This document shows, piece after piece, positions 9,090-17,371 of a stretch of 64,000 bases of DNA; within the stretch, counting starts at the first letter, position 1; each line of letters opens with the position of its first letter. The stretch spans positions 6,709,001 through 6,773,000 of the forward strand of contig NZ_CP027706.1 of the NCBI RefSeq assembly GCF_003850565.1. Direction: 5' to 3'. The stretch is from Pseudomonas sessilinigenes. Lineage in GTDB: Bacteria; Pseudomonadota; Gammaproteobacteria; Pseudomonadales; Pseudomonadaceae. Below the pieces are notes generated by a model. That model saw only the letters and a program-made list of their open reading frames with translations. It had not been told where the DNA came from and searched no databases. The translations under genes and the position numbers were made by a program.

Positions 9090-9522
9090 GGGACGTTTTC
9101 TGCCTCATCCTGATGATGTTCCGGTTGAGCTGACATTACGCAAGCATGCCTGTATCTCGCGCCAGCGGCTGCACACTATCAGCCTCGGCGGCATGGCGTG
9201 CAATTACCACCGGGCCTGGCGCCGGGGCACCGCCCTCGAAGTCCACATGCCGACACTGGGGGAGAATGCCCGCTATAACGGCTACGTCGCCTGGTGCCTG
9301 AAACGCAAGCGCGGCTATCTGGTGGGCATCGCCTTCGTCGACGAGCAAACCCTGTTCAGCGCGCGCATGAGCGAACAGGTCTGCCAAATTGCCCGCTACT
9401 GCCGCCAGCATGACGCACAGAGTGAACAGCGATGCATCGAGGCCTTGGCCCTGGATTGGGTCGAACGGCATGCGCAAGACTATTCAGAAGATCGGGTGCA
9501 TCAGGCTTTTATGCAGCCATAG
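9055..9522 (+). CDS. PilZ-domain protein
   Basis: The PilZ fold spans about 100 residues after the MGRFLPHPDDVPVEL start region. The c-di-GMP motifs are partly degenerate: R-Q-R is present, but the D/N-x-S-x-x-G element reads TISLGG, with Thr at the first position. Two starts are possible. ATG 9055 follows GGGGGA closely (155 residues). ATG 9088 gives a 144-residue protein starting MGRFLPHPDD, with GGAG 9 nt upstream and sharing CATG with the divergent thioredoxin gene. The longer frame would overlap that gene by 35 bp. Ligand binding is uncertain. Confidence 0.75.
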   Translation: MSNGRHSESAVMGRFLPHPDDVPVELTLRKHACISRQRLHTISLGGMACNYHRAWRRGTALEVHMPTLGENARYNGYVAWCLKRKRGYLVGIAFVDEQTLFSARMSEQVCQIARYCRQHDAQSEQRCIEALALDWVERHAQDYSEDRVHQAFMQP

Positions 9523-9662
9523 CCCAATAAAACCGCAGCCAGCCCATTGTCGAGCCACCGCCTAACGCGCTAAGGTTCCGCTCCCCGACGCGCCCAAATC
9601 CGCTGTGCTCCGCCGCGCGGGGATCGCTGGCGGCCGGCATCCGTGACCTGACGAGTAACACG

Positions 9663-10739
9663 ATGGCTGATTTACCGATCAACGACCTTAACGTCGCCTC
9701 CAACGAGACCCTGATCACCCCAGATCAACTCAAGCGAGACATCCCCCTGAGCGACACCGCCTTGCACACCGTGACTCGGGGCCGCGAAGTGATCCGCAAT
9801 ATCCTCGACGGCACTGATCATCGTTTGTTCATCGTCATTGGGCCCTGCTCGATCCACGACATCAAGGCAGCCCACGAATACGCCGAGCGCCTCAAGGCCC
9901 TGGCAGCCGAAGTTTCCGATACGCTCTACCTGGTGATGCGGGTGTACTTCGAAAAGCCCCGCACCACTGTTGGCTGGAAAGGCCTGATCAACGACCCTTA
10001 CCTGGATGACTCGTTCAAGATCCAGGATGGCCTGCACATCGGTCGCCAGTTGCTGCTGGACCTGGCGGAAATGGGCCTGCCTACCGCCACGGAAGCCCTG
10101 GACCCAATCTCCCCGCAATACCTGCAGGACCTGATTAGTTGGTCGGCCATCGGCGCGCGCACCACCGAATCCCAGACCCACCGCGAAATGGCTTCCGGGC
10201 TGTCGTCGGCGGTAGGTTTCAAGAACGGCACCGATGGCGGCCTGACCGTCGCGATCAATGCCTTGCAATCGGTTTCCAGCCCTCATCGCTTCCTGGGCAT
10301 CAATCCACAAGGCGGTGTGTCTATCGTCACCACCAAGGGCAATGCCTATGGCCATGTGGTGCTGCGCGGTGGCAACGGTAAGCCGAACTATGACTCGGTC
10401 AGTGTCGCCGTTTGCGAACAGGCCCTGGCCAAGGCCAAGGTCAAGCCGAACATCATGATCGATTGCAGCCATGCCAACTCCAACAAGGATCCGGCACTTC
10501 AGCCACTGGTAATGGAAAACGTTGCCAACCAGATACTCGAAGGCAACCAGTCGATCATCGGTCTGATGGTGGAGAGCCACCTGAATTGGGGTTGCCAAGC
10601 AATTCCCAAAGATCTCTCGGAACTGCAATACGGCGTTTCGATCACCGATGCCTGCATCGATTGGGAAAGCACTGAGAAGACGTTGCGCAGCATGCACGCC
10701 AAGCTCAAGGACGTCCTGCCAAAACGCAATCGCGTCTGA
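9663..10739 (+). CDS. 3-deoxy-7-phosphoheptulonate (DAHP) synthase, class I-alpha
   Basis: This 358-residue enzyme condenses phosphoenolpyruvate and erythrose 4-phosphate in the first shikimate-pathway step. Family motifs are visible: FIVIGPCSIHD, RVYFEKPRTTVGWKGLINDP, ARTTESQTHREMASGLS, GVSIVTTKGNAYGHVVLRGG and MIDCSHANSNKDP, which supplies metal and PEP ligands. This is the AroF/G/H type with feedback control, but whether Tyr, Phe or Trp inhibits it cannot be read with confidence. It is transcribed alone and followed by a strong terminator. It feeds the aroA/tyrA/pheA operon at the other end of the window. Confidence 0.95.
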   Translation: MADLPINDLNVASNETLITPDQLKRDIPLSDTALHTVTRGREVIRNILDGTDHRLFIVIGPCSIHDIKAAHEYAERLKALAAEVSDTLYLVMRVYFEKPRTTVGWKGLINDPYLDDSFKIQDGLHIGRQLLLDLAEMGLPTATEALDPISPQYLQDLISWSAIGARTTESQTHREMASGLSSAVGFKNGTDGGLTVAINALQSVSSPHRFLGINPQGGVSIVTTKGNAYGHVVLRGGNGKPNYDSVSVAVCEQALAKAKVKPNIMIDCSHANSNKDPALQPLVMENVANQILEGNQSIIGLMVESHLNWGCQAIPKDLSELQYGVSITDACIDWESTEKTLRSMHAKLKDVLPKRNRV

Positions 10740-10756
10740 TCGCGATTAACACGCGC

Positions 10757-10785
10757 AAAAACGCCGGGGCAAGCCCGGCGTTTTT
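10757..10785 (+). terminator. Terminator of the DAHP synthase gene
   Basis: A GC-rich stem ACGCCGGG / CCCGGCGT with a short loop is flanked by AAAA and TTTTT, so it can act in both directions and also serve the convergent acetyltransferase gene. Confidence 0.88.
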
Positions 10786-10798
10786 CATGGTCGCTCGA

Positions 10799-11080
10799 TC
10801 AGAGTTTCGCGCCGTGGCGCTGGTGACGCTCCATGTACCGCTCAACGTATGAGCAGGAAGGGATCACGGTGTATCCCATGCGATCGGCATACTCCAGCGC
10901 ATGCTCGGTCAACGCCGCAGCGATACCGCGCCCACGCAGCGCGTTGGGGACGAAGGTGCGATAGATATCCAGGGTTTGCTTACCCAGGTCCATATAGGTC
11001 AGGTAGGCACGATGACCGTCCACATTGGTCTCGAACTGATGACCAACCTGGTCATGGTGGATGGACAACGCCTCGCTCAT
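10799..11080 (-). CDS. Small GNAT-like N-acetyltransferase
   Basis: A 93-residue minimal Gcn5-like acetyltransferase of the YjdJ/COG2388 type. It has the acetyl-CoA loop ALRGRGIAAALTEHAL and the terminal helix with EYADRMGYTVIPSCSYVERYM. ATG 11080 has an excellent AAGGAG 6 nt upstream, which rules out the longer frame to 11176. These proteins are cytoplasmic and the acceptor is unknown. Confidence 0.88.
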   Translation of the reverse strand: MSEALSIHHDQVGHQFETNVDGHRAYLTYMDLGKQTLDIYRTFVPNALRGRGIAAALTEHALEYADRMGYTVIPSCSYVERYMERHQRHGAKL

Positions 11081-11599
11081 CACAACTCCTTGCGGGTCTG
11101 GAATACTGACACGTACCTTACCGATGTTTTTCCGGCGAAGGAACAACTTACGCCACCTCGTACCTGCTGGGCGCAAGTAGAAGCTTTCGCTTTTGCACCA
11201 CGAACACGTTACAAAATATTAGGCGCCTTTGGCATGAATGCTCAAGCCACACTCGTCACAGATCAGCACAAAAATCCTCGTACACCGCCCAGAGCCTGGC
11301 CTGGCCCCATACGCAAGACATCTTTTGGCTGCACATCGCCGGACGCTGAAACTTAAGACGGGACTCACCTCTTAAAGTCACCAGCAACAAGGATAAAAAA
11401 ACCGACATAGAGCCAAGGTCAAAGTGTCACAGACACGATATAGACCGACTTTAGTCTAGCCCCTGAAACAGTACTTGGAAAAATCCGCAAGCGATGCTGG
11501 CAAACAAGCAGCATCCTCCGGGCGGGAATCGAATTGAATGTTTTTTAAACAACTCCTCAAGAGAGTTGCCTGAAAAAGATTCACCACCTAGAATTTTTT
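11081..11599. other. Long intergenic region before oprI
   Basis: About 520 bp with no supported gene. Two open frames (10901-11356 and 11494-11682, plus strand) lack a ribosome-binding site and recognisable protein features. The right half is A+T-rich. It probably holds the promoters of the acetyltransferase gene and oprI; no clear small RNA or riboswitch was recognised. Confidence 0.5.
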
Positions 11600-11628
11600 T
11601 TGCTTCTTGCGTTACGTCAGTTTACTTA
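11600..11628 (+). promoter_or_regulatory. Possible sigma70 promoter of oprI
   Basis: TTGCTT at 11600-11605 and TACTTA at 11623-11628 are separated by 17 nt, about 85 bp before the oprI start. The -10 match is modest, so this is only a candidate. Confidence 0.35.
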
Positions 11629-11714
11629 CTACAAGTAATGGGTAGTATGTACGCCGGCTATTTCCTCACTCTGGGGTGGTAGCTACTAATAGAAAGTCCT
11701 TGAAGGGGAACACG

Positions 11715-11966
11715 ATGAACAACGTTCTGAAATTCTCTGCTCTGGCTCTGGCCGCAGTTCTGGCTACCGGTTGCAGCAGCGTATCCAAAGAAACCGAAGC
11801 TCGTCTGACTGCTACTGAAGACGCAGCAGCTCGTGCTCAGGCTCGTGCAGACGAAGCCTATCGTAAAGCTGATGAAGCTCTGGCTGCTGCTCAAAAAGCA
11901 CAACAGACTGCTGACGAAGCTAACGAGCGCGCTCTGCGTATGCTGGAAAAAGCTAGCCGCAAGTAA
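11715..11966 (+). CDS. oprI: Major outer-membrane lipoprotein OprI
   Basis: This 83-residue Lpp-type lipoprotein has a signal peptide with lipobox LATGC (lipidated Cys20). The mature part is an alanine-rich coiled coil with heptad spacing ([15 protein letters not shown] through [15 protein letters not shown]) and a C-terminal Lys for possible peptidoglycan attachment. It trimerises and anchors the outer membrane. The ribosome-binding site AAGGGG lies 7 nt before ATG 11715, and codon use is strongly biased, as expected for a very abundant protein. It lies beside an L,D-transpeptidase gene, a possible Lpp-peptidoglycan ligase. Confidence 0.97.
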   Translation: MNNVLKFSALALAAVLATGCSSVSKETEARLTATEDAAARAQARADEAYRKADEALAAAQKAQQTADEANERALRMLEKASRK

Positions 11967-11987
11967 TAGTCCCTCGGGATTGTTATC

Positions 11988-12016
11988 AAGCCGACCCATC
12001 TTGGGTCGGCTTTTTT
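11988..12016 (+). terminator. Terminator of oprI
   Basis: The stem AAGCCGACCC / GGGTCGGC with a 5-nt loop is followed by six T residues, right after oprI. Confidence 0.92.
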
Positions 12017-12041
12017 GTTGCCCGATTTTGTCATCGGCAAT

Positions 12042-12077
12042 AAAAAACCCGCCGCTACCCTCAGGTATCGGCGGGTT
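12042..12077 (-). terminator. Terminator of the L,D-transpeptidase gene
   Basis: Read on the minus strand, arms ACCCGCCG / CGGCGGGT with additional inner pairing are followed by a TTTTTT run. It lies 13 bp beyond the stop at 12090. Confidence 0.85.
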
Positions 12078-12089
12078 GGGCTGCCGCCC

Positions 12090-13064
12090 TTACTGCTGCA
12101 TATCGAAAGGCGTAGCAGACAGAGAGGTCGCCGGCGCAGCGGTTGGCACCGCAATCTCCACCGGCAGGCCATCTTCCGCCGCGACTACGTCACGGACTAC
12201 ATCCCAGTTCATACGCAGGTTGTTAGCCAGGTCTTCACGCTTAAGCAAGGCGTTGATCACCGCAGTGTGTTTGTCGACCACTGAAGGATTGCCTTTATCA
12301 TCTAACGGCGTATGTGCTTCCAGATAGACTTTGCCAGCGCTGATACCAAACTTGTAAGGCTCGTTGATGATACGTACGGAAGTTCCAACTGGAACCATAC
12401 CGGCCATTTGCAGCACGTTGTTATTGAGCATTCGGAAACAACCGTGGCTGGTGCGCATGCCAATACCGAACTTCTTGTTGGAGCCATGGATCAGGTAGCC
12501 CGGCGTACCCAGGGTGAACTTGAATGGGCCCAAAGGATTGTCTGGCCCCGCCGGCACTATGCCTGGCAGGGGATCACCATCAGCTGCATGTTCGGCCCTG
12601 ATTGAGGCCGGTGGCGTCCAGGTCGGGTTGGGAGTCTTCGCGGTGATACTGGTATGGGCGATCGGCGACCCCCACCCCTCGCGACCAATACCCAATGGGA
12701 AGGTGTAAACCACGCTCTGGCCCTTGGGGAAATAGTACAGACGGTACTCTGCCAGGTTGATCACGATACCTTCGCGAGGCCCTGGCGGCAGGATGAAACG
12801 GGTGGGAAGAACCACTTCGGTACCGGCTCCCGGCAACCAGGGGTCGACTCCCGGATTGGCAGCCACCATCTCCAGATAACCCAGGTCATTGGCGGTGCCC
12901 AAGTCGGCGAAGGTATCTTCGTACTTGGCCTTGATCACCTGAACCTGGCCTACGACATCTTCGCCAGGGGGAGGAAGAGGAAATTCCAACGCTGCAACGG
13001 GACCAGCCACACATAATGCGGCAAGTGTCAGACAGCGGGTGACGACAGGGAGGCGCGGCAACAT
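12090..13064 (-). CDS. L,D-transpeptidase (ErfK/YbiS/YcfS/YnhG family)
   Basis: This 324-residue periplasmic enzyme has a signal peptide at residues 1-25 (ends AALE), a LysM-like segment at about 40-88, and a YkuD catalytic domain at about 98-235. The catalytic motif is complete: His193-Gly194 and SHGCFR with Cys209. Such enzymes make 3-3 peptidoglycan cross-links or attach Lpp-type lipoproteins to diaminopimelate. Being next to oprI (convergent) makes a role in anchoring OprI attractive, but that is inference. ATG 13064 has AAGGA 8 nt upstream, which excludes a longer frame to 13163. Confidence 0.92.
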   Translation of the reverse strand: MLPRLPVVTRCLTLAALCVAGPVAALEFPLPPPGEDVVGQVQVIKAKYEDTFADLGTANDLGYLEMVAANPGVDPWLPGAGTEVVLPTRFILPPGPREGIVINLAEYRLYYFPKGQSVVYTFPLGIGREGWGSPIAHTSITAKTPNPTWTPPASIRAEHAADGDPLPGIVPAGPDNPLGPFKFTLGTPGYLIHGSNKKFGIGMRTSHGCFRMLNNNVLQMAGMVPVGTSVRIINEPYKFGISAGKVYLEAHTPLDDKGNPSVVDKHTAVINALLKREDLANNLRMNWDVVRDVVAAEDGLPVEIAVPTAAPATSLSATPFDMQQ

Positions 13065-13196
13065 CCGGATAATCCTTCGCTCGTACAACCAATGAAAGAG
13101 ACACGATTGTACACCCCTCCCATGGCTACGGCAGCCAAGCCGGGGAGACAAGCGCAGATACATGAAATCCCTGTCGAAACACCCAATAACGGGCGC

Positions 13197-13490
13197 CTAC
13201 AGCTCGAAACGCAACTCTGGCCAGATCGGAGGCGTACCTCGCTTCTGCGACTCCAGGATTGCCCTGCACAGCGGACAGAGCCGCTGATCCTGGAAAATCG
13301 TCCGATCTACGCTGGACCAACGTGGCTGCGCAGGCAGCAAGGTCCCACACAAGGTCCGGTCGGCGGAGCCGCCCAGCTCCAATTGACGCGTCACCAGATG
13401 CACCCGAACTTCCTGACAAGCGAACAGGTCAAGCTGTTCATCAGGCTCGATCAGTTGATAGGCAAACAAGGACCAGGCGGGACGCGGCAT
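13197..13490 (-). CDS. Small hypothetical protein with CPLC motif
   Basis: This 97-residue protein is not recognised. It carries several cysteines, two of them in RLCPLCR near residue 75 plus single cysteines at about 25 and 50, suggesting a small zinc-ribbon or redox-sensitive fold. No membrane segment or signal peptide is seen. ATG 13490 is preceded by GGAG with 6 nt spacing. It lies between the L,D-transpeptidase gene and tesA, all on the minus strand. Confidence 0.65.
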   Translation of the reverse strand: MPRPAWSLFAYQLIEPDEQLDLFACQEVRVHLVTRQLELGGSADRTLCGTLLPAQPRWSSVDRTIFQDQRLCPLCRAILESQKRGTPPIWPELRFEL

Positions 13491-13546
13491 CGGGGGCTCC
13501 AAATCGGGGGCGCCACATTAGCCGAAACACTGCCACTAGAAAAGCG

Positions 13547-14152
13547 TCAAAGCAGCGGTTTTAGCGTCGGCCAGACATTTTCCAACAACTTGCCCTGGGC
13601 TGCTGCCGCTGGGTGCAGACCGTCTGCCTGCATCAAATCGGGATGCCCTCCGACCCCATCAAGAAAAAACGGCACCAGTGCCACCTTCTTGTCGATGGCC
13701 AACTGCTGGTAGACCTTGGCGAATGCCTGGGTATAGCGCACACCGTAATTGGGCGGTAGCTGCATGCCCAGCAGCAGCACCCTAGCCCCCGAGGCCTGGG
13801 CACTGTCGATCATCGAGGCAAGATTTTGTTGCAATTGCTGGGGCGGCTGGCCGCGCAAGCCATCATTGCCTCCCAATTCGAGGATCACCACCTGAGGCTT
13901 GTGCTGCGAAAGCAGCGTCGGCAGGCGCGCTTGCCCCCCAGCGCTGGTATCACCACTGATCGAGGCATTGATCACTTTGTCCGTGAAGCCCTGGTCCACC
14001 AGGCGCTTTTCCAGCAGTGCCACCCACCCCTGCCGGGTATCCAGGCCGAAAGCCGCACTGATACTATCGCCCACGATCAGGACCGTACCGGCAGCTGCAT
14101 TCTGGGCCATGCACATCAAGGCCAGGCCAGCACTCAAAAACCATACACGCAT
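13547..14152 (-). CDS. tesA: Multifunctional acyl-CoA thioesterase I / arylesterase TesA
   Basis: This 201-residue SGNH (GDSL) hydrolase has a signal peptide at residues 1-21 (ends AAAG). The blocks are GDSISAAFG with nucleophile Ser30, the oxyanion Gly in the SGDTS block, GGND at about 94-97, and DGLHP near the C-terminus supplying Asp and His. It cleaves acyl-CoA, acyl esters and aryl esters in the periplasm. It is divergent from the ABC ATPase at 14163, with start codons 10 bp apart, an arrangement well known from tesA/ybbA in other proteobacteria. Confidence 0.95.
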   Translation of the reverse strand: MRVWFLSAGLALMCMAQNAAAGTVLIVGDSISAAFGLDTRQGWVALLEKRLVDQGFTDKVINASISGDTSAGGQARLPTLLSQHKPQVVILELGGNDGLRGQPPQQLQQNLASMIDSAQASGARVLLLGMQLPPNYGVRYTQAFAKVYQQLAIDKKVALVPFFLDGVGGHPDLMQADGLHPAAAAQGKLLENVWPTLKPLL

Positions 14153-14162
14153 CGGACTCTCC

Positions 14163-14845
14163 ATGGGCGCAAGCATTCTCACTGCGCGGAACCTTAGCAA
14201 AGTGGTTCCCAGCGCGGAAGGCGAGCTGACTATCCTTCATGAACTCAACCTGCAGCTTGATAAGGGTGACAGCCTGGCTATCGTTGGCGCCTCCGGCTCC
14301 GGCAAATCTACCCTGCTCGGTTTGCTGGCCGGGCTCGACTTGCCCAGCAGTGGTGAAGTCATCCTTGCCGGGCAAAGCCTGAGCCAGCTCGATGAAGACC
14401 AACGAGCACGCCTGCGGGCCGAGTACGTAGGATTCGTCTTCCAATCCTTCCAACTGCTCGACAGCCTCAATGCCCTGGAAAACGTCATGCTGCCCATGGA
14501 GCTGGACGGCCGCCGCGATGCCCGCAAACACGCGACCGAACTGCTGCAACGGGTCGGCCTGGGTCAACGCCTGAACCATTCCCCCGCCAGCTTTCCGGCG
14601 GAGAGCAACAACGCGTAGCCATTGCCCGGGCTTTTGCCGCAGAACCGCAAGTATTGTTCGCCGACGAACCCACCGGCAACCTTGACAGCCATACCGGCGA
14701 ACGCATCAGCGACCTGTTGTTCGAACTCAACCAGGAAAACGGCACGACCCTGGTCCTGGTGACCCATGATGAGCGCCTGGCCCATCGTTGCCGGCGCCTG
14801 ATCCGTCTTGAAGCGGGCATGCTGGTCGCCCCCCAGGAGCCTTGA
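14163..14845 (+). pseudogene. ybbA: YbbA-type ABC transporter ATPase, frameshifted
   Basis: The reading frame from ATG 14163 encodes a LolD/YbbA-like ATPase with Walker A GASGSGKST at residues 42-50 and Q-loop FQSFQLL. It then shifts at about 14588 in the C-rich stretch CCCCCGCCAG. Restoring one base there would give HSPAQLSGGEQQR and continue in frame through Walker B (LFADEP) and the H-loop (LVTHDE) to the stop at 14845. As written, translation ends at 14618 with neither the ABC signature nor Walker B. The permease gene immediately downstream is intact. Either a recent mutation or a sequencing error; I cannot decide which. Confidence 0.85.
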
Positions 14846-17349
14846 TGGCACGCCTGTCCCTGTTGCGCCTATTCAGCCTTGCCCTACGCCAATTGTTGCG
14901 TGATGCACGTGCCGGCGAGTTGAGGGTATTGTTCTTCGCCTTGTTGGTGGCGGTCGCGGCAAGTACCGCCATTGGCTACTTCGGTGCCCGACTGAACGCC
15001 GCCATGCAACTGCGGGCGACCGAATTCCTCGGCGCCGATCTGTTACTCGAGGGCAGCTCTCCTGCGCGGGCCCAACAGATAGAGAGCGGATTAGAACTAG
15101 GGCTCGTGCACGCCCGCACCGTCGAATTCTCCAGTGTCATTGCCACCGACAACGCAATTCAGCTGTCCAGCATCAAGGCCGTGGACAACGCCTACCCGCT
15201 ACGCGGTCAACTCAAGAGCGCAGCAGGTCCCTATGCCTCCGAAGAGCCCGGTGGCGGGCCCAAGATTGGCGAAGCCTGGGTCGAGTCGCGCCTGCTGACG
15301 GCATTGGAGTTGAAGGTCGGCGACAGCATCGACGTCGGTAGCAAGACCCTGCGCCTGGCCCGGGTCCTGACTTACGAGCCGGATCGCGCAGGCAACTTCT
15401 ACAGTTTGACACCTCGAGTCCTGATCAACCTGGATGACTTGCAAGCCACGGGTGTCGTCCAGCCTGGCAGCCGGGTCAGCTACAAGGAACTCTGGCGCGG
15501 CCCGTCCCAAGCTCTCGAGGCTTACCGCAAGTTGATCAAGCCAGGCCTGGAGGCCAATCAGCGCCTGCAGGACGCACGGGATGGCAACCAGCAAATCGGT
15601 GGGGCGCTGGGCAAGGCCGAACGCTATCTGAATATGGCCAGCCTGGTGGCCGTGCTGCTTTCGGGTGTCGCCGTGGCGCTATCGGCCAACCGTTTCGCCG
15701 CCCGCCGCTTCGATGCCAGCGCCCTGCTCCGCTGCCTGGGCCTGTCTCGCCGGGAAACCATGTTGCTGTTCAGCGCCCAACTGGGGCTTCTCGGACTGCT
15801 GGCCAGCCTCAGCGGTGCATTGCTTGGCTGGCTGGCGCAGTTGGTGCTGTTTTACCTGCTACAGGGGTTGCTACCAAGTGATGTGCCGCCCGGAGGACTG
15901 CTGCCCGCCATGGCAGGTATCGGCACGGGGCTGGTGGCCCTGGCCGGTTTCGCCTTGCCTCCACTGGCCGCATTGGGACGAGTGCCGCCGCTTCGAGTGT
16001 TGCGTCGCGACCTGCTGCCGATTCCGCCCAGTACCTGGATGATCTACGGCGTCGCTCTACTTGCCCTGGGCTTGATCATGTGGCGCTTGAGCCTGGACCT
16101 GGTGTTGACCTTCGCGCTGATGGGGGGTGGCCTGGTCGCGGCATTGGCGCTCGGCGGCCTGTTGCTACTGCTCTTGCAGAGCCTGCGCCGCCTCTTGGCA
16201 GGCGCCACCTTGCCCTGGCGCCTGGGGTTGGGACAACTGCTGCGCCACCCTCTCGCGGCAGCAGGGCAATCCATGGCCTTCGGCCTGATCCTGCTGTCCA
16301 TGGCACTGATCGCCCTGCTGCGGGGAGAATTACTGGATACCTGGCAAAACCAACTGCCGCAGAATGCCCCCAACTATTTCGCACTGAACATCCTGCCGGC
16401 TGACAAACAAGCCTTCACCGAGCGCCTGGTGCAACTCTCGGCTCCTTCGGCGCCGCTCTATCCGGTGGTACCCGGGCGCCTGGTCAGTATCAATGGAGAG
16501 CCCGTGACGGAGCTTGTCACCAAGGACTCCAGCGGGGACCGTGCTGTCCAGCGAGACCTGAGCCTGACCTGGTCCGCCGACTTGCCTTCTGGCAACAGCA
16601 TCACGCAAGGAAGCTGGTGGTCTGCCCGGCCTGACGAAGCCTTGCCTGGCGTATCGGTGGAAGCCAAGGTGGCCCAGAGCCTCAAGCTGAAGCTGGGTGA
16701 CCGACTGACCTTCACTGTCGCGGGCGTCAACCGTGAGGCGCAAGTCACCAGCCTGCGTACTATCAATTGGGACAACTTCCAGCCCAACTTCTTCATGATT
16801 TTCCAACCCGGTACCTTGAAGGATCTGCCGGCCACCTATCTCACCAGCTTCTACCTGAGCCCAGGTCATGACCAACAGATCGTCGAACTGTCCAGGGCAT
16901 TTCCAGCGGTGACCATCCTGCAGGTCGAGGCTCTGCTGGAGCAGCTGCGCAGTATCCTGGGTCAAGTCACCCTGGCAGTGGAATATGTGCTGTTGTTCGT
17001 CCTAGCAGCAGGAATGACGGTGCTGTTTTCCGGACTGCAGGCCACCCTGGACGAGCGTATTCGCCAAGGAGCACTGCTGCGAGCCCTTGGGGCTGAACGC
17101 AGTTTACTGGTCAAGGCACGGCGCATCGAGTTCGGCCTGCTTGGTGCCGCCAGCGGGCTACTGGCAGCCCTAGGTTGCGAGCTGGTCAGCCTGGCGCTCT
17201 ACCGCTTTGCCTTCGACCTGCCCTGGCATCCGCACCCCTGGCTTCTGCTGCTGCCTCTGGCCGGGGCACTATTGGTGGGTGGGGCCGGGGTCTTTGGTAC
17301 CCGCCGAGCCCTTAACGTCAGCCCACTGAATGTCCTGCGCGAAAGCTGA
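14845..17349 (+). CDS. ybbP: YbbP-type FtsX/MacB-like ABC transporter permease
   Basis: This 834-residue inner-membrane permease has the double FtsX layout. One TM helix at about residues 20-45 is followed by a large periplasmic domain (45-250). TM clusters lie at about 255-400 and 430-500, a second periplasmic region at 500-710, and terminal TMs at about 710-830. Start ATG 14845 overlaps the ATPase stop (TGATG). YbbAP-like systems are thought to act as lipid or lipoprotein mechanotransmission or export modules with TesA. With its ATPase partner frameshifted, the module may be inactive in this strain. Confidence 0.92.
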   Translation: MARLSLLRLFSLALRQLLRDARAGELRVLFFALLVAVAASTAIGYFGARLNAAMQLRATEFLGADLLLEGSSPARAQQIESGLELGLVHARTVEFSSVIATDNAIQLSSIKAVDNAYPLRGQLKSAAGPYASEEPGGGPKIGEAWVESRLLTALELKVGDSIDVGSKTLRLARVLTYEPDRAGNFYSLTPRVLINLDDLQATGVVQPGSRVSYKELWRGPSQALEAYRKLIKPGLEANQRLQDARDGNQQIGGALGKAERYLNMASLVAVLLSGVAVALSANRFAARRFDASALLRCLGLSRRETMLLFSAQLGLLGLLASLSGALLGWLAQLVLFYLLQGLLPSDVPPGGLLPAMAGIGTGLVALAGFALPPLAALGRVPPLRVLRRDLLPIPPSTWMIYGVALLALGLIMWRLSLDLVLTFALMGGGLVAALALGGLLLLLLQSLRRLLAGATLPWRLGLGQLLRHPLAAAGQSMAFGLILLSMALIALLRGELLDTWQNQLPQNAPNYFALNILPADKQAFTERLVQLSAPSAPLYPVVPGRLVSINGEPVTELVTKDSSGDRAVQRDLSLTWSADLPSGNSITQGSWWSARPDEALPGVSVEAKVAQSLKLKLGDRLTFTVAGVNREAQVTSLRTINWDNFQPNFFMIFQPGTLKDLPATYLTSFYLSPGHDQQIVELSRAFPAVTILQVEALLEQLRSILGQVTLAVEYVLLFVLAAGMTVLFSGLQATLDERIRQGALLRALGAERSLLVKARRIEFGLLGAASGLLAALGCELVSLALYRFAFDLPWHPHPWLLLLPLAGALLVGGAGVFGTRRALNVSPLNVLRES

Positions 17350-17371
17350 AGGCTCGCCCTGCGGCGAGCCT
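17350..17371. terminator. Hairpin between the permease gene and greB
   Basis: A perfect 9-bp stem AGGCTCGCC / GGCGAGCCT with a 4-nt loop sits between the two convergent stops. It lacks a strong T-run, so the efficiency is uncertain. Confidence 0.55.

Noticed and set aside
10901..11356. Plus-strand frame across the acetyltransferase gene and the oprI upstream region
   Set aside because: Partly antisense to a clear gene, no ribosome-binding site, no family features.
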